Of a DNA stretch of 64,000 bases, positions 18,591-28,264 are shown piece after piece. The notes under the pieces are model-generated. The model searched no databases. It was not told where the DNA came from and saw nothing but the letters and a program-made list of their open reading frames with translations. A program made the position numbers and the translations under genes. The stretch spans positions 62,001 to 126,000 of the forward strand of contig NZ_BAER01000023.1 of assembly GCF_000315055.1 (NCBI RefSeq), written 5' to 3'. How positions within the stretch are numbered: the first letter of the stretch is position 1; every line of letters begins with the position of its first letter. Origin of the DNA: Paraglaciecola polaris LMG 21857 (GTDB taxonomy: Bacteria; Pseudomonadota; Gammaproteobacteria; Enterobacterales; Alteromonadaceae).

Positions 18591-19190
18591 TTACATCCAA
18601 GTGTCGCTTTTGCGACGTTTTTTCGGCAAGTAAGCAACGATCACACCTAAAATCAGACTGATGAGTGCCACAATACCACCGCGTGTGAACCACTGCATTT
18701 TGGCTGTTTGATCTGCTGAATCTAGTTTTTGGCTAAAATCGGCATTTTGTTCTTCAAGGGTTTTAAGCTGTTTGGTGAGCTTACTATTCTGGGTTTGCAG
18801 CTCAGAAAATTGCTGACGTAAGGTTTCGTTTTCAGTTTGTTGCGCACTGGTATTTTGCGTTGCATCAGCAAGTTGCTGTTGAAGCCCAGGTACTAACTCT
18901 CGTAAACTTTTCTGCGGGCTGACAAACTCGCCATCTACCCAGCCTGTGCGGTCTTTGTCATCGACAATTTCTACGTAATTACTGTCACTGTCTGTACGCA
19001 ATACTTGTACTTCAGCGCCTGCAATAACAGAACCTAAAATACGGTAATTTCTACCGGGTCCTGAATGTAAAAAGGTAAATAAATCATCCGAAATATATTG
19101 CGTTTCCCCTTGTGGCTGTTGAGCACTTGCTTGGGTAATTGGCAACAAAAATAAGGCGCAGGTAACACTGATCAAAAATCGCTTTAGCAT
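18591..19190 (-). CDS. ygiM: TIGR04211/YgiM-like SH3 and coiled-coil membrane protein
   Basis: A 199-residue protein with a signal peptide (to about SAQQ, 24), a bacterial SH3 domain (YISDDLFTFLHSGPGRNYRILGSVIAGAEVQVLRTD to GWVDGEFVSP), a Gln/Leu-rich coiled coil (about 90-160), one membrane helix (GGIVALISLILGVIVAYL) and a basic tail. This is the YgiM/TIGR04211 arrangement. It is divergent from ygiF, its neighbour in E. coli too. Role in the envelope is not established. Confidence 0.9.
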   Translation of the reverse strand: MLKRFLISVTCALFLLPITQASAQQPQGETQYISDDLFTFLHSGPGRNYRILGSVIAGAEVQVLRTDSDSNYVEIVDDKDRTGWVDGEFVSPQKSLRELVPGLQQQLADATQNTSAQQTENETLRQQFSELQTQNSKLTKQLKTLEEQNADFSQKLDSADQTAKMQWFTRGGIVALISLILGVIVAYLPKKRRKSDTWM

Positions 19191-19334
19191 AATAAATATA
19201 TAGTCTCTGAATGTCTGGCTCGATCTTATGGCCTAGCTATTGGAAAGGCAAGAGGTGAACCGGATTAGTCTTAAACCTTGACCTTTGCGTTGTACTGCTT
19301 AAGGGGGAAAGGTAAGGTACTTTTTTAAAATTAA

Positions 19335-20735
19335 ATGACAGTCACTATGGACATAGAAATTGAATTAAAGTTGCTCGCAACCCCAAGCGCACAGCAAGAT
19401 ATTTCATCTTGGTTAATGCAAAGTGCGATAAATTACACGGATTCTGCCGGTAAGCAACTGCGCAATGATTACTTCGAAACTCCCCAGAGAACATTACGCA
19501 AGCATGACATCGGTTTGCGCATTCGTGGCTGCAACGGTGAATTTGAACAAACGATAAAAACCAAAGGACGTGTGGTAGCGGGTATGCACCATCGGCCAGA
19601 ATATAATGTTCCTATCGCCAGTCCAGACTTACAGTTAACGCTATTTGATCCTAGGATTTGGCCGGAATCAGTAAGTATTGTCATGCTAGAGAAAGAGTTA
19701 TACCTGATGTTTTCAACTGACTTTTTCAGGGATACCTTTTTACTGACGTTGACCGACGGCTCACAGATCGAGTTAGTCATAGATATTGGCAGCGTTAGTG
19801 CTGGCGGACGCAATCTTGATATTTGTGAAGTAGAGCTCGAATTAAAAAGTGGCTCTGCCGGCGCTATATTTTATATTGCTAAACAACTCGCTGACATCAC
19901 TCCCTTACGCTTCGGCTTGCAATCTAAAGCCGCGCGCGGGTACCGCTTAGCAGATAACCTTCAACAGGAGCATTACCAAGCGCCGGAAAATTTCACCGTA
20001 AACGCTGGCCTATCTATTATCCAAAATGCACTGTCCGGTCTGGAGCAAGCATTTGCTGTGTGGCAGCAAGGGGAAGCTGCATTTTATCAAAGTCAGAGCA
20101 TAGATGACTGGCGCACCATGACTGCCGGTATGCGTTTGGTGCAAGGCTCGTTGGATTTGTATCAAGCCCAATTTGCCTCGTCATTAGGCCAAGAGATCTC
20201 CTCACTCAGTGAGCAAGTAGCACATCTACTGCACCAACAACAGGAGGTTGATTTATATATACAGGCACTCAATCTCACTGAAAGTAGCTTTCTTGCCGAT
20301 GCACCACAAGCGTCTGTACTTAAAGCTGAGCTGGTAAGGTTGGTTGCCAGTTCAGACTTACTGACAAAACTAAACGAGCTACTCACTGATCGGCAATATA
20401 TGCAGTTACAACTGAGTATTGGTGCACTCCTTGTGGAAGGGGTAAATGCGCATATAACTGATGATAGTGATTTGAAGAGTTTTGTGCACAGGACTTTGCG
20501 TCATCTCGATAGCCACTCAGAAAATGAATGCAACAAGTTAGCCGTTTGCAAGGTCTTGTGGTTAGAGCTGAAATTGCCAAAACTTCTTGATTGTCCTGTT
20601 GCTCCATGGTCTGTTTTACGTCAAGAAGATCAAACTAGCTTGAGTGCTGGTCTTATTGCGTTGCTGAAACAAGGTGAATTAGCGTTAACGCCTGAAATAA
20701 GTGAAAAAGTACGTATTTGGTGTACTAAGATTTAA
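19335..20735 (+). CDS. ygiF: CYTH-CHAD inorganic triphosphatase, YgiF type
   Basis: Predicted inorganic triphosphatase. The N-terminal CYTH domain has the ExExK signature as EIELKLLATP, then YFETPQRTLRKHDIGLRIRG, IKTKGRVVAGMHHRPEYN and the C-terminal strand ICEVELELKSG. LQSKAARGYRLADN ends the domain near residue 212. The remaining roughly 250 residues correspond to a divergent helical CHAD-like region. Length (466) is near E. coli YgiF (433). The start could be the ATG at 19335 or at 19347; no strong Shine-Dalgarno distinguishes them. Confidence 0.88.
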   Translation: MTVTMDIEIELKLLATPSAQQDISSWLMQSAINYTDSAGKQLRNDYFETPQRTLRKHDIGLRIRGCNGEFEQTIKTKGRVVAGMHHRPEYNVPIASPDLQLTLFDPRIWPESVSIVMLEKELYLMFSTDFFRDTFLLTLTDGSQIELVIDIGSVSAGGRNLDICEVELELKSGSAGAIFYIAKQLADITPLRFGLQSKAARGYRLADNLQQEHYQAPENFTVNAGLSIIQNALSGLEQAFAVWQQGEAAFYQSQSIDDWRTMTAGMRLVQGSLDLYQAQFASSLGQEISSLSEQVAHLLHQQQEVDLYIQALNLTESSFLADAPQASVLKAELVRLVASSDLLTKLNELLTDRQYMQLQLSIGALLVEGVNAHITDDSDLKSFVHRTLRHLDSHSENECNKLAVCKVLWLELKLPKLLDCPVAPWSVLRQEDQTSLSAGLIALLKQGELALTPEISEKVRIWCTKI

Positions 20736-20911
20736 TCGATTTAACTAATCGGTTTTTCGTACTTTCATCTTTTTTGTTAAATGGCATGCTAGTTAACATA
20801 ACGCGAGCGCGGTTGATTGAATACCGGTCGGCGCCAGCAGCGCACAATCATGAAAAGCATAATGGTGAAAACCTGCGCACTGAGCGCGCTTAACAACAAA
20901 GTGGAGATGAA

Positions 20912-22552
20912 ATGAAAGCGTCAGATTTATTTGTTAAAGCCCTAGAGGCGGAGGGTGTTGAATATATTTTCGGGATCCCCGGTGAAGAGAACTTAGATTT
21001 ACTTGAATCCCTACGAGACTCAGATATTAAGTTAATTTTAACCCGACATGAGCAGGGGGCCGGCTTTATGGCTGCCACTTACGGCAGGTTAACCGGTAAG
21101 GTGGGCGTGTGTTTATCGACTCTTGGTCCAGGGGCCACTAACTTAGTTACGCCCGGTGCTTATGCGCAATTAGGCGCCATGCCCATGTTGATGATCACCG
21201 GACAAAAGCCAGTAAAAACCAGTAAGCAAGGCCGTTTTCAGGTGATAGATGTAGTCGATATGATGCGCTCTATTACCAAGTACACTACCCAAGTGGTTAG
21301 CGGTGATCGTATTCCGTCTGTGGTGCGAGAAGCATTTCGACTTGCTCATGAAGAGCGCCCTGGCGCAACACACATTGAGTTGCCGGAAGATATCGCCGCT
21401 GAAACAACCCAAGCTCAGTTACTAAAACCCAGTATCTCTCGTCGTCCGATTGCCGAATATAAAGCGATTAATAAAGCCATCGAGATGATTGAGGGAGCAC
21501 GTTCCCCCTTGCTACTGATTGGCGCTGCGGCAAATCGCAAACTGACGTCAAAAATGCTAAAAGAATTCGTTGAAAAAACCGGCATTCCTTATGTAACCAC
21601 TCAAATGGGGAAAGGGGTACTGGACGAGTCCCATGAATTATTTATGGGTAATACCGCGCTTTCATCAGGTGACTTTGTGCACCGAATCATCGACAGCTCT
21701 GACTTAATCATTAACGTTGGACATGATGTGGTAGAAAAGCCACCATTTTTCATGAAACACGGTGGTCGAGAAGTTATTCATATTAATTTTGAAACCGCCG
21801 CCGTCGATCCCGTTTATTTTCCACAACTTGAAGTGGTGGGCGATATTGCCAATAGTATTTGGCAGATCAAAGAAAAAATTCAGCAGCAAAGTGCATGGGA
21901 ATTTAGTTTTTTCAAGAAGGCGCATCAAGCATTTTTAGAGCATAAAGCTGAAAGTGAAAACGATGATCGTTTTCCTGTATTACCAGAAAGGTTTGTGCGC
22001 GATATACGTGAAGCGATGCCTAAAGATGGCATAGTCACGTTAGACAATGGCGTATATAAAATTTGGTTTGCGCGCAACTACCCTGCAGCATTGACCAACA
22101 CCTTGTTGTTAGATAACGCTTTGGCCAGCATGGGGGCAGGTTTGCCCTCAGCCATGGCCGCAAAAATGGTTCACCCAGATAAACCCGTGTTGACTGTGTG
22201 TGGAGATGGCGGGTTTATGATGAACAGTCAAGAATTGGAAACCGCCGTACGGTTGAAATTGCACATAGTCGTCATCATTCTAAGAGATGATGCGTATGGC
22301 ATGATCAAATGGAAACAAGCCAACATGCAATTTGCAAACTACGGTTTAGATTACGGCAACCCTGATTTTGTTAAATACGCAGAAAGCTATGGTGCCAAAG
22401 GTTGGAGAATCGAAGCGGCTGATGAAATATTGCCTCTGGTAAAAGCCTGCTTGGCAGATCCCGGTGTACACGTTATTGACGTCCCGGTCGACTATAGCCT
22501 AAATGACAAAATGTTGAACGAAACCATCCGTGAACGTAGTCAGAAATTATAA
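20912..22552 (+). CDS. Thiamine-diphosphate enzyme, acetolactate synthase large-subunit-like
   Basis: A 546-residue ThDP enzyme. The N-terminal domain has YIFGIPGEENLDLLESL (activating Glu) and LSTLGPGATNLVTPGAYAQLGAMPML. The C-terminal domain has the cofactor motif starting CGDGGFMMNSQELETA and ending ILRDDAYGMIKWKQ. The best fit is catabolic acetolactate synthase (AlsS-like), condensing two pyruvates. No regulatory small subunit is adjacent. It is 10 nt before an aldehyde dehydrogenase gene, so it could equally act on another 2-oxoacid to feed an aldehyde to that enzyme. Confidence 0.85.
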   Translation: MKASDLFVKALEAEGVEYIFGIPGEENLDLLESLRDSDIKLILTRHEQGAGFMAATYGRLTGKVGVCLSTLGPGATNLVTPGAYAQLGAMPMLMITGQKPVKTSKQGRFQVIDVVDMMRSITKYTTQVVSGDRIPSVVREAFRLAHEERPGATHIELPEDIAAETTQAQLLKPSISRRPIAEYKAINKAIEMIEGARSPLLLIGAAANRKLTSKMLKEFVEKTGIPYVTTQMGKGVLDESHELFMGNTALSSGDFVHRIIDSSDLIINVGHDVVEKPPFFMKHGGREVIHINFETAAVDPVYFPQLEVVGDIANSIWQIKEKIQQQSAWEFSFFKKAHQAFLEHKAESENDDRFPVLPERFVRDIREAMPKDGIVTLDNGVYKIWFARNYPAALTNTLLLDNALASMGAGLPSAMAAKMVHPDKPVLTVCGDGGFMMNSQELETAVRLKLHIVVIILRDDAYGMIKWKQANMQFANYGLDYGNPDFVKYAESYGAKGWRIEAADEILPLVKACLADPGVHVIDVPVDYSLNDKMLNETIRERSQKL

Positions 22553-22562
22553 GGAAAACAGC

Positions 22563-23993
22563 ATGTTAGAAAAAGAATATCCCTATTATTTGGCAAGTAA
22601 AGCAGTGTATGCAAACCGCGATTTGAAGATCACTAATAAATACACCGGAGAGGTCGCTACTTATGCCGCGCTGGCTGACGCCGAGGTCATTGATAAAGCC
22701 ATCGCAGCTGCTGAAAAAGCGCAGCCATTACTTAATAAAATGGCACCTTATGAACGACAGGCCATTCTGAACCATTGTGTTAAGCGTTTTGAAGAACGCT
22801 TTGATGAATTAGCACATGCACTGTGTATTGAAGCTGGTAAACCGATTAAAGACGCCAGAGGTGAAGTCACACGTCTAATCGACACCTTTAGAATTGCTGC
22901 TGAAGAATCGGTGCGCATGAAAGGCGAAGTGCTTAATCTTGAAATTACTCCTCGCGCTAAGGGATATCAAGGTCAGTATAAACGAGTGCCGATTGGTCCA
23001 TGTTCATTTATTTCACCGTTTAATTTTCCATTGAATTTGGCGGCGCATAAAATCGCGCCAGCGCTTGCGGTAGGTTGTGCGTTTGTTATGAAGCCAGCAA
23101 GCCGTACTCCGTTAGGGGCGATTATCATCGGCGAAATTTTAGCTGAAACGGATTTACCTGAAGGGGCATTCTCAATTTTGCCTTGTAGCCGTGATGGTGC
23201 TGACTTATTCACCACAGATGAACGATTTAAATTACTCAGCTTTACCGGTTCACCACAAGTCGGTTGGGATTTAAAAGCCAAAGCAGGTAAAAAACCCGTA
23301 ATTTTAGAGCTTGGTGGTAATGCTGCATGTGTGGTCGATGAAGATACTGACCTTGATGATGCGATTGAGCGTATTATTTTTGGCGCCTATTACCAATCAG
23401 GGCAAAGTTGCATCAGTGTGCAACGTATTTTGATCCACGAAAAACTGTATAGCGAATTCAAACAGCGATACACCGACAAAGTAGCTAACCTAGTACACGG
23501 TGATCCACTTGATGAAGATACGTTTATCGGGCCGATGATTTCTGAATCAGAAGCCGAGCGTTTAGATAATTGGATCCAAGAGGCGGTCAAAGGCGGCGCA
23601 ACACTGTTAGCCGGTGGTAAGCGTGATGGTGCTATGTTACAGGCTACCTTGCTTGAAGGCGTTGCCCACGACGCAACAGTCAACTCTGAAGAAGCGTTTG
23701 GCCCCGTGTCTATCATTAGCTCGTTCAGTGACTTTGATGAAGCGTTGAAAGAAGTGAATAATAGTCAGTTTGGCCTGCAGGCTGGTGTGTTCACCCGTGA
23801 TATTTACAAAGCCCATAAAGCCTGGGACGAGCTAGATGTAGGCGGCGTGGTCATTGGTGATGTGCCTAGTTGGCGGGTAGACAACATGCCTTACGGTGGG
23901 GTGAAAGAATCAGGCCTTGGCCGTGAAGGGATCACATATGCCATGGAAGATATGACCGAAATTAGATTGATGGTGCTGCGTACACCTCAGTAA
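22563..23993 (+). CDS. NAD(P)-dependent aldehyde dehydrogenase
   Basis: About 476 residues of the ALDH superfamily. The catalytic Cys is in YYQSGQSCISVQRILIH and the general base Glu in ILELGGNAACVVDED. The N-terminal ISPFNFPLNLAAHKIAPALAVG and SFTGSPQVGWDLKAKAG bind the cofactor. The start is the ATG at 22563, with AAGGA 8 nt upstream overlapping the end of the previous gene; an open frame from 22530 is not needed. The operon with the ThDP enzyme suggests linked chemistry, but the aldehyde is unknown. Sequence resembles the broad lactaldehyde/phosphonoacetaldehyde-type clade. Confidence 0.9.
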   Translation: MLEKEYPYYLASKAVYANRDLKITNKYTGEVATYAALADAEVIDKAIAAAEKAQPLLNKMAPYERQAILNHCVKRFEERFDELAHALCIEAGKPIKDARGEVTRLIDTFRIAAEESVRMKGEVLNLEITPRAKGYQGQYKRVPIGPCSFISPFNFPLNLAAHKIAPALAVGCAFVMKPASRTPLGAIIIGEILAETDLPEGAFSILPCSRDGADLFTTDERFKLLSFTGSPQVGWDLKAKAGKKPVILELGGNAACVVDEDTDLDDAIERIIFGAYYQSGQSCISVQRILIHEKLYSEFKQRYTDKVANLVHGDPLDEDTFIGPMISESEAERLDNWIQEAVKGGATLLAGGKRDGAMLQATLLEGVAHDATVNSEEAFGPVSIISSFSDFDEALKEVNNSQFGLQAGVFTRDIYKAHKAWDELDVGGVVIGDVPSWRVDNMPYGGVKESGLGREGITYAMEDMTEIRLMVLRTPQ

Positions 23994-24018
23994 GTTAGTC
24001 ATTTTAGTCATTAAATTG

Positions 24019-24042
24019 AGGCGCCAATTGGCGCCTTTTTTA
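24019..24042 (+). terminator. Rho-independent terminator between the aldehyde dehydrogenase gene and mutH
   Basis: AGGCGCC AATT GGCGCCT, an 18 bp perfect palindrome, is followed by T6 on the plus strand. It ends the ThDP enzyme/ALDH operon. Confidence 0.88.
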
Positions 24043-24064
24043 TTTTTTAATCTCGTGGGAAAGA

Positions 24065-24736
24065 TTATGCAAAGTAGTCGGCTAGGATTTTACCGGTAAA
24101 TTCTTTTCTTAGATAAAACCCTCTGGGCCGTGTCTGCACTATTTGGCCATTTTGGCCAATGGCGTCTGTTAGGGCGCTACCATTGGCAGCTTTAGGACGT
24201 AATTGAAGGTACTCACCATGGCGAGCGGTAATACTTTCTATTTCACCCATGGCGATCATATCCATTATTTCTTCCCAGTCTTGGCGCAAGTACTGTTCTT
24301 GCTGTCCGTGTAAAGACCATAAAAATGGTGTAGCGATACAGCGCTCACTTGGCGGAATATCGCGTCTACCATCAATGGGTACCCACAATACCTTACCCAG
24401 TTTATTGCGCACACTGCTGGTTTGCCACTGACTACCAGCCACGTTTGTTAAATGGGCGTAGCAAACATAAGTTGTTTCCAGGGGGTTACCGTTTGCATCA
24501 ATCGGAATGGTTTTTAGTTCGACACCTATATTGGCAAAGTCTTGTTGCGCCTTGGAGCCTGCTTGTGCGCCTAAGGCTAACTCGAGTAACTGACCGCTCC
24601 AGCCTTTTTCTCGCTTGAAGTCTTTTGGTACGCGAATATTGGCACTGTGGGCTAGTTCTCCTAAGGTCAACCCAGCTAACTGTTCTGCCCGCTGAAGTAG
24701 CTCATCGATACTGCTTGGTGGTGAATTAGGAAACAT
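24065..24736 (-). CDS. mutH: DNA mismatch repair endonuclease MutH
   Basis: Nicks the unmethylated strand at hemimethylated GATC during mismatch repair. The 223-residue protein has the type II restriction-like catalytic core with Asp and ExK visible around [18 protein letters not shown], and conserved [14 protein letters not shown]. Length is normal. Its start overlaps the end of yhhN by 11 nt. A MutH gene implies Dam-directed repair in this organism. Confidence 0.96.
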   Translation of the reverse strand: MFPNSPPSSIDELLQRAEQLAGLTLGELAHSANIRVPKDFKREKGWSGQLLELALGAQAGSKAQQDFANIGVELKTIPIDANGNPLETTYVCYAHLTNVAGSQWQTSSVRNKLGKVLWVPIDGRRDIPPSERCIATPFLWSLHGQQEQYLRQDWEEIMDMIAMGEIESITARHGEYLQLRPKAANGSALTDAIGQNGQIVQTRPRGFYLRKEFTGKILADYFA

Positions 24737-25367
24737 GGTGTTCTTTTGTTAATTGCAGGCAGCCTAGTGCAATAAAGTACTGGGCTGCGTAATAAGTACC
24801 CATAACCAATACGGACTGCAACGGTAGGGGAGTGATAAAGGCATTTATGGCCAAAAGGCTATCTGATGCGACAAAAAACAGCGCGCCAATACGTAATGTA
24901 TAATCTTGTGTATTGGCCGCAAATGCCGTGACAAACATAACACTGATAACGCAAAAGTAAGCTAACACTGGCACACGTAACTCGACGACGGCCGGTAATA
25001 ATACAAACATCATTGTTATAAGGTATGCGGTAAAAATAACCACTGATAAGACGTTAATTTGTTGCCAATTCAGCCATCGATATAAAAATAGCGCGTATAA
25101 AATATGCGCTGCAGCAAAGGCACTTAGCCCTAACAGGAAACTCTTTTCAATGGGCAAAGCGAGTAACATATCGCCAGTGGCACTGAGTATTAATGCCCCG
25201 CATAATAACAGTTTGCTCGGAAGTGAAGTGCGTTGCCAGATGATTATGCAGAGCAACAAGATGGGCGTCGCTTTATGCAAAAAGCTCCACGAATACGTGT
25301 TAACGAATGTCGTTGCAATATAGCTAAGGGCTAATACCCCGTAAATTATTGTGATTATTCTATGCAT
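24726..25367 (-). CDS. yhhN: YhhN/TMEM86 family membrane protein (lysoplasmalogenase family)
   Basis: A 213-residue protein with about seven to eight membrane helices. Family signatures are [27 protein letters not shown] with an acidic residue in the membrane, and [17 protein letters not shown]. The family includes the eukaryotic lysoplasmalogenase TMEM86B; bacterial substrates are largely undefined. It is co-transcribed with mutH, with an 11 nt overlap, and divergent from rppH. Confidence 0.88.
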   Translation of the reverse strand: MHRIITIIYGVLALSYIATTFVNTYSWSFLHKATPILLLCIIIWQRTSLPSKLLLCGALILSATGDMLLALPIEKSFLLGLSAFAAAHILYALFLYRWLNWQQINVLSVVIFTAYLITMMFVLLPAVVELRVPVLAYFCVISVMFVTAFAANTQDYTLRIGALFFVASDSLLAINAFITPLPLQSVLVMGTYYAAQYFIALGCLQLTKEHHVS

Positions 25368-25426
25368 AGTCAGTAGTTTATGGAAGAATGCCAGTCAATA
25401 AAAGAATTGAATTCTCGGGAGTCTAA

Positions 25427-25951
25427 GTGATTGATGCCGAAGGATTCCGCGCCAACGTTGGCATAGTAATTTGCAATAGCTTAGGTCAGGTCTTTTGGGC
25501 CCGGCGCTATGGTCAACATTCTTGGCAGTTTCCGCAAGGCGGAATCGATGAAGGTGAAACTGCTGAACAAACCATGTATCGCGAACTTTACGAGGAAGTA
25601 GGGCTTAAACCAGAACAAGTAAAAATTTTAGCGGTAACCAAGAATTGGTTACGATACAAACTACCGAAGCGCTTGATCCGTCAAGGCAGTGCGCCTGTTT
25701 GTATTGGACAAAAGCAGAAATGGTTTTTGTTACAACTGACATGTAAAGAGCAAGATGTTGATTTGCTACAATCAGGTCATCCTGAGTTTGACGACTGGCG
25801 TTGGGTAAGTTTTTGGTACCCGGTGCGCAATGTAGTATCGTTTAAGCGTGAGGTGTATCGCAGAGCAATGAAAGAGTTTGCGCCCACGGCTATGGCATTA
25901 AGTTCCAAACCTGCCCAAGGTCAAAGAAGTAAACGTAGACGCAAAAATTAA
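25427..25951 (+). CDS. rppH: RNA pyrophosphohydrolase RppH
   Basis: Removes pyrophosphate from triphosphorylated mRNA 5' ends to initiate decay. The complete Nudix box reads [23 protein letters not shown], within a sequence that follows E. coli RppH from [17 protein letters not shown] to [11 protein letters not shown]. The start is a GTG at 25427 preceded by GGGAG. It heads the rppH-ptsP-TSUP-lgt run, and ptsP begins 9 nt downstream. Confidence 0.97.
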   Translation: MIDAEGFRANVGIVICNSLGQVFWARRYGQHSWQFPQGGIDEGETAEQTMYRELYEEVGLKPEQVKILAVTKNWLRYKLPKRLIRQGSAPVCIGQKQKWFLLQLTCKEQDVDLLQSGHPEFDDWRWVSFWYPVRNVVSFKREVYRRAMKEFAPTAMALSSKPAQGQRSKRRRKN

Positions 25952-25960
25952 AGGGCTGAT

Positions 25961-28249
25961 ATGTTAACCAAGCTAAAACGCATCGTTAAAGAGGTCAATC
26001 AAAATCCCGTCCTAGATGATGCGCTTAGCGGCGTGGCAAAGAGTCTCAAAGAGGCGATTAAAGTCGACTCGGTCAGTATTTATCTGGCGAACTACGAAAA
26101 GCAACACTTCACATTGCGTGCAACCGAAGGCTTGGCGAAAAGTGCTATTGGTAAGGTTTCCATAGGTTTTTCAGAAGGTCTCATCGGCTTAATTGGTCAG
26201 CGTGAAGAACCGATAAACATAAGCAATGCCCAGACTCATCCCAGATTCAAACACTATCCTGAAGTGCAAGAAGAACAGTACCACGCTTTTTTAGGCGCCC
26301 CCATTATTCATCAACGTAAAGTCTTGGGGGTACTTACTTTACAGCAACAGCGCAAGCGCCTTTTTAGCCAAGATGAAGAAGCTTTTTTAGTGACGCTGGC
26401 CATGCAATTGGCGGTGGAAATAGTCAACGCTGAGGCTCGCGGTCGTTTTAGCTTGAGTGACGATCATCCCGAGCAAAATGATATAAAAAGCCTGAAAGGC
26501 GTGCCGGGTTCTTCGGGACTTGCTGCTGGTGTGGGGGTGGTACAGAATTTATTGGTTAATTTGCGTAACCACGTAGCCAAGCGCAGTCCAGATCGTGAAA
26601 TCCAAATACAAAATTATCGCGCTGCCGTTATGGAGACCAGAGCACAAGTCGAAGTGTTATCCCAGCGTATTCAAGGGCAAGTGCCTGACGATGTACAAGC
26701 TATTTTTACCTTGTACCATCACTTGCTGGATGCCAATAGTTTGGGACGGGAAGTCGAGCAAAAAATTACGGCAGGATGGGACGCACCGACGTCATTGAAA
26801 ATGGTGGTAGAAACATATATCGCGCAATTTCAGGCCATGAGTGATGCGTACATGCGTGAAAGAGCGGTTGATGTGGAAGATCTCTCCAACCGTATTTTGG
26901 CCAACCTACTGAATCTAGATACGAGTCGTTTGACGCGTGCTGAATTGCCAGATAAATGTATTTTGGTAGCAGAAGAGCTGACCGCGACTATGTTGGCAGA
27001 GTTTCCGAAAGGCAAATTGTGCGGTTTGATTTCCATTCGCGGTTCGAGTAACTCGCATGCCGCCATCATGGCCCGCGCACTGGGCGTTCCCGCGGTTATG
27101 GGGGTGACAGGCGTGCCTTTGTCATTGCTCAATGATAAAGAAATCTTACTCGATGGTTATACCGGTGCGATCATCGTATCGCCTAACCAGACGATTGACC
27201 GTGAGTTCCAGCAGCTTATTCATGAAGAGCAGTTGTTGAGTGAGAAAATTCTCGCTCAAGATGATTTGCCTACGCTAACGAAAGATAATTGTCAGTTGCA
27301 TCTGTTTGTTAATGCAGGTTTGTCAGCTGAAATAGAAAACACCTATTCAAACTATGCTGACGGCGTCGGGTTATTCCGTACCGAAATTCCGTTTATGATG
27401 CGCCAACGCTTTCCAACTGAGAAAGAGCAGGTGGAGCTGTACCGAGCAATGCTCAGTGCCGAGCCAGATAAACCTTTTACCATGCGTACGCTGGATGTGG
27501 GCGGTGATAAACCTCTACCTTATTTTCCGATAACTGAGGAGAACCCATTTTTAGGCTGGCGAGGAATTCGGCTAACGTTAGATCATCCAGAGATTTTTCT
27601 GGTACAGATTCGAGCTATGCTGCGTGCCAGTATCGGGCTCCGTAATTTGCAGATAATGCTACCAATGATTACCTCAGTCAGTGAAGTACTTGAAGCTAAG
27701 CGTTTAATCAGTCAGGCTTTTTTTGAAGTAAAAGAAGAAGCAAAAGAAAAAGACGGTGAATTGTATCATCCGCAAATTGGCGTCATGCTTGAAGTGCCAG
27801 CAGTGATGTATCAATTGCCACAATTAGCTAAAATAGTCGATTTTTTCTCGGTAGGCAGTAACGATTTAACTCAATATTTGCTCGCGGTAGACAGAAATAA
27901 TGCACGCGTTTCTGATCTATATGATAGTTATCACCCTGCTGTTTTAGCCGCTTTATATCATATTGCTCAGCAGGCAAACGTGTTAGACGTACCTATCACC
28001 TTATGTGGCGAGTTAGCAGGTGAGCCCGGCGGAACCATTCTTTTGATGGCGATGGGGTATCGTAAGTTGAGTATGAACAGTCATAGTTTATTGAAAATAA
28101 AATGGGTTGTGCGCAGTGCGAGCTTAAATGAAGCGAAAGTGCTACTGGACGAAGTTTTAGCAATGAACGAGCCCAAGGAAGTCCGTGAGCGGGTCAATTT
28201 GTATTTAGAATCGGTTGGTCTTGGCGGTTTAATCCGCGCGGGTATCTAA
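25961..28249 (+). CDS. ptsP: Nitrogen-PTS phosphotransferase EI-Ntr (PtsP)
   Basis: First enzyme of the nitrogen-related PTS, passing phosphate from PEP to NPr. Residues about 1-160 are a GAF domain (sensing glutamine or similar in studied homologues), followed by the enzyme I core. The active-site His is H366 in GSSNSHAAIMARALGVPAV. The PEP-binding barrel shows GLFRTEIPFM, RTLDVGGDKPLPYF, GVMLEVPAV, FFSVGSNDLTQYLLAVDRNN and TLCGELAGEP. At 762 residues it is full length. It sits directly after rppH as in E. coli. Confidence 0.96.
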   Translation: MLTKLKRIVKEVNQNPVLDDALSGVAKSLKEAIKVDSVSIYLANYEKQHFTLRATEGLAKSAIGKVSIGFSEGLIGLIGQREEPINISNAQTHPRFKHYPEVQEEQYHAFLGAPIIHQRKVLGVLTLQQQRKRLFSQDEEAFLVTLAMQLAVEIVNAEARGRFSLSDDHPEQNDIKSLKGVPGSSGLAAGVGVVQNLLVNLRNHVAKRSPDREIQIQNYRAAVMETRAQVEVLSQRIQGQVPDDVQAIFTLYHHLLDANSLGREVEQKITAGWDAPTSLKMVVETYIAQFQAMSDAYMRERAVDVEDLSNRILANLLNLDTSRLTRAELPDKCILVAEELTATMLAEFPKGKLCGLISIRGSSNSHAAIMARALGVPAVMGVTGVPLSLLNDKEILLDGYTGAIIVSPNQTIDREFQQLIHEEQLLSEKILAQDDLPTLTKDNCQLHLFVNAGLSAEIENTYSNYADGVGLFRTEIPFMMRQRFPTEKEQVELYRAMLSAEPDKPFTMRTLDVGGDKPLPYFPITEENPFLGWRGIRLTLDHPEIFLVQIRAMLRASIGLRNLQIMLPMITSVSEVLEAKRLISQAFFEVKEEAKEKDGELYHPQIGVMLEVPAVMYQLPQLAKIVDFFSVGSNDLTQYLLAVDRNNARVSDLYDSYHPAVLAALYHIAQQANVLDVPITLCGELAGEPGGTILLMAMGYRKLSMNSHSLLKIKWVVRSASLNEAKVLLDEVLAMNEPKEVRERVNLYLESVGLGGLIRAGI

Positions 28250-28264
28250 CAGGAGTGATGTAAC

